From: Pseudomonas sp. H3(2019) | Lineage (GTDB): Bacteria; Pseudomonadota; Gammaproteobacteria; Pseudomonadales; Pseudomonadaceae | Reading direction: 5' to 3' | DNA length: 64,000 nt | Assembly (NCBI RefSeq): GCF_007713465.1 | Contig: NZ_VMSG01000010.1 | Span: 119,924 to 183,923, forward strand | Shown here: piece by piece, positions 35,418 through 43,743 of the stretch | Layout of the letters: each line of letters starts with the position of its first letter | Position numbering within the stretch: position 1 is the stretch's first letter | Program-made: the position numbers and the translations under genes | The notes under the pieces: generated by a model | Told to the model about the DNA's origin: nothing | Database searches by the model: none | Seen by the model: the letters and a program-made list of their open reading frames with translations, nothing else

Positions 35418-36908
35418 TTAATATGACTTCGCATAAAGAGCCCACGTATTGGTTGGCTTTCCAGTGAATAAACAGGTTGCTGTAGCCTTGGGTTGAGCCA
35501 AAGGAATGCAGCGGACTGTTATGCCGAACTCTCCAATGGCCTTTTCAACTTCTTCGTCTTCAATGAAAGGCGCTAGAACGAAAACATTCAAATTGTCTTT
35601 TTGTTTGAAGGCTTTCTTGAAGTCTTCGAGGCTGGTCACTGTTTTGGTGTGTTCGGAAAGTTTTGATTTTGCACGGTCCAGTATGGATTTCTGAATGGCA
35701 AGTAGTGTGCTAGGAATTTCTTTTAAAAAGGTATCGTAGTTAATTTTCATAATGCTCTTGGCGTTGTCTCTGCAAGAATAAGAGACCATGTTTTGTTCGA
35801 GTTCCTTTGTCCCGATTTCCACACGAACAGGCACGCCGCGCTTTATGTGATACCACTTTTTCTCGCTACCATTCATCTCGCGTTTATCGACACTGACTCT
35901 GAGGTTCTGTCCCTTGATTTTCTTGCGTGAGATCTTCTTTTTCAAATCATCGCAGTAAGCATGGATAGCTTCGGCATCCTGCTCATTGCCAACTATCGGA
36001 ACGATGATGATCTGCGTTGGTGCTACCAACGGCGGTATCACCAGTCCATCGTCGTCTCCGTGGGCCATGATCATGGCACCAATCAATCGCGTGGAAACGC
36101 CCCATGAGGTTGTCCAGGCAAGTTCCTTGATCCCTTCCTTGTTGACGAAACGAATGTCCGAGGCCTCGGCGAAATTTTGACCTAAAAAATGCGAGGTCCC
36201 GGCCTGCAAAGCCTTGCCGTCCTGCATCATCGCTTCAATGGTGTAGGTACTGACGGCACCCGGAAATCTTTCCCATGAACACTTTTCACCCTTGATAACT
36301 GGTATGGCCAGATGGTCGACGGTGAAACGCTCATAGATATCGAGCATCTTCAATGTCTCGTCCAGAGCCTCTGCTTTGGACGCATGAACGGTATGACCTT
36401 CCTGCCACAGGAATTCCGACGTTCTGAGGAAGATCCTTGGGCGCATTTCCCAGCGGAGCACATTGGCCCACTGATTGATAAGCAAGGGTAAGTCTCGGTA
36501 GCTTTGCACCCACCTTGAAAACGAGGCGCCGATAACTGTTTCGCTGGTGGGTCTGATGATGAGTGGTTCTTCCAGTTCACCGGCAGGGATTAATTTTCCA
36601 TTGGCTGATTGTTCGAGTCGATGGTGGGTTACAACTGCGCACTCTTTGGCAAAACCATCTACATGCTCTGCTTCTTTCTGAAGGAAGGATAACGGGATCA
36701 AAAGTGGAAAATATGCGTTCGCATGTCCTGATTCTTTGAATTTCTGATCAAGTTCTCGCTGAATCTGTTCCCAGATTCCATAGCCCCAAGGGCGAATGAC
36801 CATACAGCCTCTGACGGGAGAATTTTCAGCAAGTTCAGCTTGGCTGACGACTTGTTGATACCACTCGGAAAAGTTCTCATTTCTTGTAGGCGATATCGCG
36901 TTTTTCAT
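35418..36908 (-). CDS. proS: Prolyl-tRNA synthetase of archaeal/eukaryotic type (ProS type 3)
   Basis: A 496-residue class II synthetase. Visible parts: VIRPWGYGIWEQIQ (motif 1 region), TSETVI, RWEMRPRIFLRTSEFLWQEGHT (motif 2, shown here as the RxxxFLRTxEF block) and WGVSTRLIGAMIMAHGDDDGLVIPP (motif 3). An anticodon-binding domain (PTQIIIVPIVG...) and a C-terminal domain ending in tyrosine (ALYAKSY) follow. The roughly 180-residue editing insertion of ordinary bacterial ProRS is absent, and the terminal Tyr marks the archaeal/eukaryotic type. Pseudomonas normally relies on the 570-residue bacterial form, so this is probably an additional copy. The coding sequence is visibly AT-richer than its surroundings, which indicates transfer. 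A self-resistance role against a ProRS inhibitor or proline mimic is my inference. Confidence 0.93.
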   Translation of the reverse strand: MKNAISPTRNENFSEWYQQVVSQAELAENSPVRGCMVIRPWGYGIWEQIQRELDQKFKESGHANAYFPLLIPLSFLQKEAEHVDGFAKECAVVTHHRLEQSANGKLIPAGELEEPLIIRPTSETVIGASFSRWVQSYRDLPLLINQWANVLRWEMRPRIFLRTSEFLWQEGHTVHASKAEALDETLKMLDIYERFTVDHLAIPVIKGEKCSWERFPGAVSTYTIEAMMQDGKALQAGTSHFLGQNFAEASDIRFVNKEGIKELAWTTSWGVSTRLIGAMIMAHGDDDGLVIPPLVAPTQIIIVPIVGNEQDAEAIHAYCDDLKKKISRKKIKGQNLRVSVDKREMNGSEKKWYHIKRGVPVRVEIGTKELEQNMVSYSCRDNAKSIMKINYDTFLKEIPSTLLAIQKSILDRAKSKLSEHTKTVTSLEDFKKAFKQKDNLNVFVLAPFIEDEEVEKAIGEFGITVRCIPLAQPKATATCLFTGKPTNTWALYAKSY

Positions 36909-37169
36909 AATGCCTCGGGCCTAGAAAAGGTTGCGTGTGATTTTGGATCTGGTGTTGTGTAGGCGTATGTATATTTTTTGGAGGTTGGAATTTCAAGTGT
37001 TCATGTTTTTGTTTGGTGATTTCGGAAATTTCTTTCAGACAAATCTGCTTTTTGACGGGAGGGGCGTGCTTAAAGATGTGGTTCATTTGGCAATCAGGAT
37101 CGTTTGCAGTAACAAGAAGAAACCGAAGGATTCACCTGCAAGCCCAAGGAGAAACATTAAACATTAACT
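36909..37169. other. AT-rich leader of the synthetase gene, right edge of the island
   Basis: Non-coding as far as I can tell. It must hold the promoter of the minus-strand synthetase gene. The composition returns to the chromosomal norm at about 37170, where a fragment of a core gene begins. No direct repeat or integrase-type site was seen. Confidence 0.6.
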
Positions 37170-37174
37170 TCAAC

Positions 37175-37335
37175 CGCCAGCGATGATCCCGGGGGCGTCA
37201 TCCGGCAGCGACTCGATCAATTGCCAGAGCAGGGCCAACTGCAATTGGCGATGGCTTTCCAACAGGCTCAGGTGGACACAGATCGCGTGTACTTCGGTGT
37301 GCCCCGGCACATCGAGCACGCAATGCAGCTCGCAT
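37175..37335 (-). pseudogene. Fragment of an endonuclease/exonuclease/phosphatase-family gene
   Basis: About 50 codons read ELHCVLDVPGHTEVHAICV, then HLSLLESHRQLQLALLWQL and IESLPDDAPGIIAGG. This matches the middle of the EEP-family protein usually encoded next to a cardiolipin synthase gene in the Pseudomonas glycogen/trehalose region; the expected continuation after IIAG is DFNDW. Here the frame hits a stop two codons after IIAG, just where the island begins, and the N-terminal half is missing too. Both ends are therefore lost. It directly abuts the 3' end of the PIG-L gene in another frame. Confidence 0.75.
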
Positions 37336-38094
37336 TCACACAAAAATGATTTCATAGGGCTGACGCATCCGCGCCAGGATAGCCCTGGGCAGTTTCGGCG
37401 CGATGCCGATTTCCGGTTCACCGTTCAACTGGCTGGCATACGCATGGGTGGCGTGGCATTTGCGTGCGACGGTCCAGGTGTCGAGGCGAACCTTGCGGGC
37501 GCGGTGCCAGGGAATCAGCCCATGATCGCGTGCGGGCCAGTGCCAGGCCCAGACCGGCACCTCATTGAAACTTGCTCCCACCGTAAGGGCGGCTTTTGCG
37601 GTGGCCCGACCTACCGTGTCATGGTCGATGATGCCGTCCTCGCTCCAGGTGCTGAACACCACATCACCTGGCCGCAGGTAGCGTGCGATGAATTGCGTCA
37701 ATTGGAGTTCACGCTCGGCCAGCCCGTTGTCGGTGAAACCGCCGCGAATCCATTTCAGGCTATGCATGGGCAAACCGAGGCGACGCAGGGCTTCGACGCT
37801 TTCCTGTGGGCGGAACACACTCAGGCGCTTCTCCGACCACAGGTTCGAGCCTGGATGACCGGCGCTGCCGTCGGTGATCGAGATCAATTGCAGAGGGTGG
37901 CCGAGGGTTGCCAACAACTGCAGCAGGCCACCGCAGGTCACTACTTCATCACCCGGATGCGGTGCGATCACCACCGCGCGAGCACCTGCGGGAATAAGGG
38001 TAGATGTGCTGATGACTGGAATATTGTCCAGTTGCCGGGCAGTGTTCCAGATCTGCACAGGCAAACTACTGTCGACGAGGGTCGTGGATTTCAT
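37336..38094 (-). CDS. PIG-L/LmbE-family deacetylase-like protein with altered active-site motif
   Basis: A 252-residue protein from ATG 38094, which has AAGGACG at a good distance; the longer frame to 38244 adds 50 residues without support. The family fold is visible: VVIAPHPGDEVVTCGG near residues 40-55, SITDGSAGHPG, and HDTVGRAT with the later zinc histidine. In PIG-L enzymes the motif is usually HPDDE. Here it is HPGDE, so the residue corresponding to the general base is glycine. The subgroup may be inactive or use another base. Known members deacetylate N-acetylglucosamine conjugates. The gene end touches the EEP fragment, a sign of local rearrangement. Confidence 0.8.
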   Translation of the reverse strand: MKSTTLVDSSLPVQIWNTARQLDNIPVISTSTLIPAGARAVVIAPHPGDEVVTCGGLLQLLATLGHPLQLISITDGSAGHPGSNLWSEKRLSVFRPQESVEALRRLGLPMHSLKWIRGGFTDNGLAERELQLTQFIARYLRPGDVVFSTWSEDGIIDHDTVGRATAKAALTVGASFNEVPVWAWHWPARDHGLIPWHRARKVRLDTWTVARKCHATHAYASQLNGEPEIGIAPKLPRAILARMRQPYEIIFV

Positions 38095-38326
38095 GGCGAT
38101 ACGTCCTTGTTTTGGTGTGCCGTCTCTCGTGCATTGCAGCTGGCTGAACACGCCGGCGCAGGCCCCTTGCGGCCGGATGATCGCAGGGCGCAGCGCTCCA
38201 AACCCTGGATTGCTGCGAGCAGAGTATTGCTCATACATCACCATTCGTCGCCCCCGTCACCTCCCTAATGGGCGTTTTTGTGACGTAGCTGGCTCAAACG
38301 CTGCCGATGAGGGGCACAATTGCGTA

Positions 38327-40489
38327 TCAGTCTTGCTCTTCATGCTGCAACTCGAGCAGCAGCAACGAGCGTCCGGTTACCGAATATTGATGATTGAAGT
38401 CGAACCGCTCCTGGCCCTGAATCGAGGGTTGGTTGGTGTCAATCATGCAGGTCCAGAACCCGCCGTCAGGCACATCCGGCAGCTGAAAATTGACAATGTC
38501 GTGATGAGCGTTGACCACCAGCAGCAAGGTGGCGTCGGCGCCTTTGCGGCGAATACCGGTTTCCTGGGCGCGCCCATCAAGCAACATACCCAGGCATCGC
38601 CCGTGGCCGTCCTGCCATTGTTCGATGGACATTTCGCTGCCGTCGGGTGCCAGCCAGGTAACGTCCTTGACGCCAATATCTTCGTTGTAATTGCCCACCA
38701 GAAAACGTCCGCGCCGCAGAATCGGATAGGTCAGACGCAGCTTGATCAGGCGTTTGACGAACTTGAGCAAGGCCTTGCCGTCTTCACTCAGGTCCCAGTT
38801 GACCCAACCAATCTCGCTGTCCTGACAGTAGGCATTGTTATTGCCGTGCTGGGTCCGGGCAAATTCGTCACCGGCCACCAGCATGGGGGTGCCTTGGGCC
38901 AGCAACAGGGTGGCGAAGAAATTGCGCATCTGCCGCTGGCGCAGTGCATTGATCTCGGGATTGTCGGTGGGGCCTTCAACACCGTGATTCCACGACAGGT
39001 TGTGATGGGTGCCGTCCTGATTGTTCTCGTCGTTGGCTTCGTTGTGCTTGTCGTTGTAAGAGACCAGGTCATTCAAGGTGAAGCCGTCATGGGCGGTGAC
39101 GAAGTTCATTGAAGCGTAGGGACGGCGACCGCGTTGATTGAACATCTCACCGGATGCGGTCATGCGTGCGGCGAAGTCGGCGAGCTGGCCGTCATCGCCT
39201 TTCCAGAAGGCGCGTACGGTGTCGCGGAACCGGTCGTTCCACTCGACCCAGCCCGGCGGAAAATGACCGACCTGATAGCCACCGGGACCAATGTCCCAAG
39301 GTTCGGCGATCAATTTTACCTGACGCAGAATCGGGTCCTGACGACAGGCAACGAGGAAGCTGTGACGCTCCTCGAAACCGTCGTGGTAACGCCCGAGGAT
39401 GGTCGCCAGGTCAAAGCGGAAACCGTCGACGTGCATTTCCGAGGCCCAGTAACGCAGCGAATCAGTGACCATTTGCAGCACGCAGGGATGGCTCAGGTCG
39501 AGGGTGTTGCCGGTGCCGGAGTCGTTGATGTAGAAGCGTTTGTCATCGGGCTTCAGTCGATAGTAGGAGACATTGTCGATGCCACGCATCGACAGGGTCG
39601 GGCCTTGTTCGTTGCCCTCGGCGGTGTGGTTGTAGACCACGTCCAGAATCACTTCAAGATTGGCTTCGTGCAGGTGCGCGACCATTTCCTTGAACTCGGC
39701 GATCTTGCCACTGGCCAGGTAACGCGGATCGGGGGCGAAGAAGGCGATGCTGTTGTAGCCCCAGTAATTGGTCATGCCCTTGTGCAACAGGTGCTGGTCA
39801 TTAACGAAAGCGTGTATCGGCATTAGCTCCACCGACGACACACCAAGTTTGCGGATGTGTTCCAGCAGATCATCGACCATCAACCCGGCGAAGGTTCCGC
39901 GCAGCACTTGCGGGACGGACGGGTGACGCATGCTGATGCCGCGCACGTGAGCCTCATAGATGATCGTACGATCCCACGGCACACTGACCCGATGGTCGTG
40001 GCCCCAGGTGTGCGCGGGGTCGATGACCTTGCACTTGGGCACGAAGGGCGCACTGTCACGCTCATCGAAACTGAGGTCGGCGTCAGGATGGCCGATGGTG
40101 TAGCCGAACAAGGATTCGGACCACTTCAATTGGCCCACCAACTGCTTGGCGTAGGGGTCGATCAACAATTTGTGGTGGTTGAAGCGGTGACCGTTTTGTG
40201 GGTCGTAAGGCCCATACACCCGATAGCCATAGATCAGCCCCGGATGGGCATCCGGCAAATAGCCGTGAAAAATTTCGTCGGTGTATTCCGGCAGTTCGAT
40301 ACGTTCGAGCTCGACTTCACCCGCGTCGTCGAACAAACACAGTTCGACCTTGGTGGCGTTAGCCGAAAATATCGCGAAGTTGACCCCCAGACCATCCCAG
40401 GTCGCACCGAGCGGGAAGGGCAAGCCTTCACGGATTCGCGAGGCCTCGATCTGAGGTTCTGGCGCGGTTTTTTTTGGCGTGGTCATCAT
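38327..40489 (-). CDS. glgX: Glycogen debranching enzyme GlgX
   Basis: A 720-residue GH13 protein from ATG 40489 with GGAG seven bases before it. The N-terminal CBM48 (LPFPLGATWDGLGVNFAIFS) is followed by the catalytic barrel with conserved regions DVVYNHTAEG, GFRFDLATILG (nucleophile Asp), AEPWDIG (acid/base Glu) and NFVTAHDGFTLNDLVSYN. It hydrolyses alpha-1,6 branches of phosphorylase-trimmed or recycled glycogen in the cytoplasm. It is the distal gene of the glgA-treZ-malQ-treY-DUF2934-glgX run on the minus strand, about 110 bases after the DUF2934 gene, and feeds linear maltodextrin to MalQ and TreY. Confidence 0.95.
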   Translation of the reverse strand: MMTTPKKTAPEPQIEASRIREGLPFPLGATWDGLGVNFAIFSANATKVELCLFDDAGEVELERIELPEYTDEIFHGYLPDAHPGLIYGYRVYGPYDPQNGHRFNHHKLLIDPYAKQLVGQLKWSESLFGYTIGHPDADLSFDERDSAPFVPKCKVIDPAHTWGHDHRVSVPWDRTIIYEAHVRGISMRHPSVPQVLRGTFAGLMVDDLLEHIRKLGVSSVELMPIHAFVNDQHLLHKGMTNYWGYNSIAFFAPDPRYLASGKIAEFKEMVAHLHEANLEVILDVVYNHTAEGNEQGPTLSMRGIDNVSYYRLKPDDKRFYINDSGTGNTLDLSHPCVLQMVTDSLRYWASEMHVDGFRFDLATILGRYHDGFEERHSFLVACRQDPILRQVKLIAEPWDIGPGGYQVGHFPPGWVEWNDRFRDTVRAFWKGDDGQLADFAARMTASGEMFNQRGRRPYASMNFVTAHDGFTLNDLVSYNDKHNEANDENNQDGTHHNLSWNHGVEGPTDNPEINALRQRQMRNFFATLLLAQGTPMLVAGDEFARTQHGNNNAYCQDSEIGWVNWDLSEDGKALLKFVKRLIKLRLTYPILRRGRFLVGNYNEDIGVKDVTWLAPDGSEMSIEQWQDGHGRCLGMLLDGRAQETGIRRKGADATLLLVVNAHHDIVNFQLPDVPDGGFWTCMIDTNQPSIQGQERFDFNHQYSVTGRSLLLLELQHEEQD

Positions 40490-40602
40490 TGCTCCTGCAA
40501 TTGGGCTTGGGTGATGGCGCCGGTATTGCTGGCCTCTCAAGGCCGCGCCATCCCCGAAGTGGCGAATCTGCTCGCCACGCGGTCAATCAGGATCGGGCAC
40601 CC

Positions 40603-40935
40603 TCAACTGGCTGGCTTGCGTGGCGCTCGAGGCTTTTTCGCGGTCACAGGCTTGTCACCCGGTGGCGTTGCGACCTTGGCGGTTGCAGTGGCTTTGGTTT
40701 TGGGCTTGGCCGCTGTGGGTTTGCTGGCAGCCGTTTTGCTGCTGTTGGTTTTGCTGCTGTTGGTTTTGCCGCTATTGGTTTTGGCGGTTCGGGCAGACTT
40801 GCTCGGGGCCAGGGCTTCGGCTTCTGCCAGCTTGCACGCCATCTCCCAGTGGCGCGTCTCCTGGCCTTCGGGTTTCCCCTCGGACTCCCAGATCAGATAG
40901 GCAAATTCACGAATGCGTTTGTCATCGGTACTCAT
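40603..40935 (-). CDS. DUF2934 protein with lysine/alanine-rich tail
   Basis: A 110-residue protein. Residues 1-43 form the DUF2934 unit (IREFAYLIWESEGKPEGQETRHWEMA, quoted here as IREFAYLIWE...GxxxxHWxxA). From about residue 44 the tail is a low-complexity Lys/Ala/Thr/Pro chain with KTNSSKT-type repeats, resembling histone-H1-like or nucleic-acid-binding tails. The function is unknown. In Pseudomonas it is consistently placed between treY and glgX, as here. The repeats in the tail (KTNSGKTNSSKTNSSKTAA) are likely to vary in number between strains. Confidence 0.88.
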   Translation of the reverse strand: MSTDDKRIREFAYLIWESEGKPEGQETRHWEMACKLAEAEALAPSKSARTAKTNSGKTNSSKTNSSKTAASKPTAAKPKTKATATAKVATPPGDKPVTAKKPRAPRKPAS

Positions 40936-40956
40936 CGCAATGCTCCTGAGTTGAAC

Positions 40957-43743
40957 TCAAGTCTGGATAAACAGATTGACCGGGAAATCTCCCAGCGCGG
41001 TGCTGATCAGCAACTCCTTGTGGTGTGTGACTGCACCTGTTGTAAAAAGTCCCTTCAGCTTTTCTTCAGCGGTGGTGAACGGCAGTTTGACCCGTGTATC
41101 GCCCCAGAGCAGGGCAGGCACCAGGGGTGTGGCACTGCTTTCCAGCAGCGACGCAACCCGCACCGGCACCAGTACAATCGCCCGTTGGCCGTTGAGTTCA
41201 CGGGCGAAAGCCAACACCCGCCCAGCCTGGCTACCCACCACCTGCAACGCCTGATAACGGCCCCGCCGAAACAGTTGCGGGTAGTGCGCGCGTAACGCCA
41301 ATGTGTGGGCGATCAACGCCTGTTTGATGCGCCCGTCACGCCAGTTGTGCAGCAACTGTCGAGTGTCCGCCGGGGTTTGCAATGCGTGCTGGCGGACGCT
41401 GAAATCAACCGCTCGCCGATTGTCCGGATCCACCAGGCTGAAGTCCCAGAACTCATTGCCCTGATACAGATCCGGAACCCCTGGCACCGTCATGCGCAGC
41501 AAGGTTTGCGCCAATCCATTGAGCGCGCCGCCGCAGGCAATCGCTTGCGCAGCACCGGCGATGGCGCCGCGTAACGGCAGGCCTTCGGGACTGAGCAGAA
41601 GGCGCTCGAGGAAGGCCCGCGTGGCCTGTTCATAAGGCTCGTTGGGTGCGCTCCAGCTGCTCTGGAGTTTGGCTTCGCGCAGGGCTTTTTGCTGCCACTG
41701 CCACAGTCGTTCGGTGTAGGCCGTCATCGACTGCGCGTCTTCGCAATGCAGCTCCAGCGGCCAACTGGCGAGCAAGGTCTGGTAGAGCAGCAGTTCATCG
41801 GCAGCCGAGGGCGTCGACGGATCGCTGCGCAGGGCGCTGGCCCGTATCCGCCAGTCTTCGACCTGTTCGACATACCAGGTACTGCGTTCGCTGAGTAATG
41901 CCAGACGTGCGCGGCTGTCTTCACCGCGTTTGTGGTCATGGGTGGCGGTAGCCAGCAGCGAATCCGGGAATTCGTTGAGGCGTTGGCTGCACGCCGCGTG
42001 GAAGTCGACGAGTGGGGCGCTGAACTGCTCGGTGTTGAAGCCGACGTCGTTACGCGACAACAACACGCCTGAGCGATAGAGCGCGGTGTCTTCCACGGCT
42101 TTGGCAGCGGTCGGCGAGGTCAGTTGCTGGAAGCGCACGCAGGCGTGCTTGAGGATCTTGCGTTGACGGCCCACCGGGCGCTCGCGCCAGGGCTGCCCAC
42201 CCAGCCATTGCCCCAGATAATCGAGCACCGGCCAGTCGGCTTCGCCCAAGGTCTGGCGCGCGCCGTTCATCGCGTGCTGAAAAAATACCTCGTCTTGCGC
42301 CGAGCGCCCGCACGGGCCGATGTACGTTCGGTACACCGGGAAATGCACGATCAGTTCCTGCAATGCCCGACGAATCGCACCAAGGGTCATGTCTCGGCTC
42401 ATCAGGTCATCGCGGGCTACTTGCAGCAAGGCCTGCGCGACACTTTCGAAGTCGCCGGCCAGCGAACCGTTGAGAGTTTGCTGGCGTGCCAGTTGTGCTT
42501 CCTCGATGAACGCCGCGGGCCGTTCGGTGTGTCGGCTCCACAGTTCGCCAAGGACTTGCTCGCCTTGCGGGTCGTGTTGCAGCAACGACAGCTGATTCAT
42601 GAACTCATAGCCCGTGGTGCCATCGACCTGCCAGTCGCGACGCAGCGTTTCATCGGCGCCGAGGATTTTTTCGACATAGATCGGTACGTGCCGCGACGGT
42701 GACAGGGCGTTCACCCTGCGCCTGAGTTTGCGGCAATAACCACGCGGGTCAGCGAGTCCATCGATGTGGTCGATACGCAATCCATCCACCAGCCCCTCGG
42801 CAATCAGCTCGAAAATTTTTGCATGGGTGGCTTCGAATACGGCCGGGCGTTCGACCCGTAGCCCGGCCAGTTCATTGACGTCGAAGAAGCGCCGCCAGTT
42901 GATGTCATCGGCCGCCGTGCGCCAACTGGCCAGGCGATAGCTTTGGCGTTCGAGCAACTCGTGCAGCCGGCTGAAACCTTCGGGTTGGCGGGAGTCATGG
43001 CGGCTGAGGTTGTGCTCGATGCAGCGCCGGATCGCCGGATCAGTCGCCAGTGTCGTCAGCGCTTGCTGCAAGGGGCGCGCAAGGGAATGGGCATCGGTCT
43101 GGTAATGCAGGGTGGTGAATTGATCGGCCAATACTTTGAGTTGTAGTGCCCGTTCGACGTCGAGCGAGTCGTCAGGCTTGAGCAGTTCAGCGTAGTCGGT
43201 GGGACAGATCGGAAAGTGGTGCTCATGGTGTTCGACATGGAAGCTGCCCCGTCCCGGATCGAAGTGCAGCGTCAGCGTGCCGTCCTGCAAGGCGCTGCCA
43301 TAATCGCTGGCCAGAAACGGCAGCAACAGCTGGCCTTCGAGCAACGGGTCCGGCGAATGCCATTGAATGTCGAAAAACTCACCGTAAGGACTCAATCGCC
43401 CCCATTCCAGCAAGTCCAGCCACCAGGGATTGTCGGCGCCACCGACGGCCATGTGGTTGGACACGATGTCCAGAATCAGCCCCATGTTCTGGGCGCGCAG
43501 CGCACTGACCAGTCGCCGCAGGGCGGCCTCGCCGCCCAGCTCGGGATTGACCCGCCCCGGGTCGACCACGTCGTAGCCGTGCATCGACCCGGCCCGTGCA
43601 CTCAACAGCGGCGAGGCATAGAGGTGGCTGATGCCTAAACCGCAGAAATACGGCACCAGCGGCACGGCGTCATCGAGGGTGAACCCCTGATGAAACTGCA
43701 TGCGCAACGTCGCCCGTACCGAGACGGTTGGCACCTCACTCAT
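40957..43743 (-). CDS. treY: Malto-oligosyltrehalose synthase
   Basis: A 928-residue GH13 enzyme, the usual TreY length. The N-terminal ATLRMQFHQGFTLDDAVPLVPYF leads into a barrel with LDIVSNHMAV, GLRIDHIDGLADPRGYC (nucleophile Asp), YVEKILGADE (acid/base Glu) and TATHDHKRGEDSRAR (transition-state Asp). It converts the reducing end of maltodextrin into an alpha,alpha-1,1 linkage, giving maltooligosyl trehalose for TreZ. The start overlaps the malQ stop by four bases, and the DUF2934 gene follows after 21 bases. All catalytic motifs are intact. Confidence 0.96.
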   Translation of the reverse strand: MSEVPTVSVRATLRMQFHQGFTLDDAVPLVPYFCGLGISHLYASPLLSARAGSMHGYDVVDPGRVNPELGGEAALRRLVSALRAQNMGLILDIVSNHMAVGGADNPWWLDLLEWGRLSPYGEFFDIQWHSPDPLLEGQLLLPFLASDYGSALQDGTLTLHFDPGRGSFHVEHHEHHFPICPTDYAELLKPDDSLDVERALQLKVLADQFTTLHYQTDAHSLARPLQQALTTLATDPAIRRCIEHNLSRHDSRQPEGFSRLHELLERQSYRLASWRTAADDINWRRFFDVNELAGLRVERPAVFEATHAKIFELIAEGLVDGLRIDHIDGLADPRGYCRKLRRRVNALSPSRHVPIYVEKILGADETLRRDWQVDGTTGYEFMNQLSLLQHDPQGEQVLGELWSRHTERPAAFIEEAQLARQQTLNGSLAGDFESVAQALLQVARDDLMSRDMTLGAIRRALQELIVHFPVYRTYIGPCGRSAQDEVFFQHAMNGARQTLGEADWPVLDYLGQWLGGQPWRERPVGRQRKILKHACVRFQQLTSPTAAKAVEDTALYRSGVLLSRNDVGFNTEQFSAPLVDFHAACSQRLNEFPDSLLATATHDHKRGEDSRARLALLSERSTWYVEQVEDWRIRASALRSDPSTPSAADELLLYQTLLASWPLELHCEDAQSMTAYTERLWQWQQKALREAKLQSSWSAPNEPYEQATRAFLERLLLSPEGLPLRGAIAGAAQAIACGGALNGLAQTLLRMTVPGVPDLYQGNEFWDFSLVDPDNRRAVDFSVRQHALQTPADTRQLLHNWRDGRIKQALIAHTLALRAHYPQLFRRGRYQALQVVGSQAGRVLAFARELNGQRAIVLVPVRVASLLESSATPLVPALLWGDTRVKLPFTTAEEKLKGLFTTGAVTHHKELLISTALGDFPVNLFIQT

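Noticed and set aside
37183..39112. Plus-strand frames of 361 and 412 codons opposite the PIG-L and glgX genes
   Set aside because: Shadows of the minus-strand genes, whose motifs are clear.
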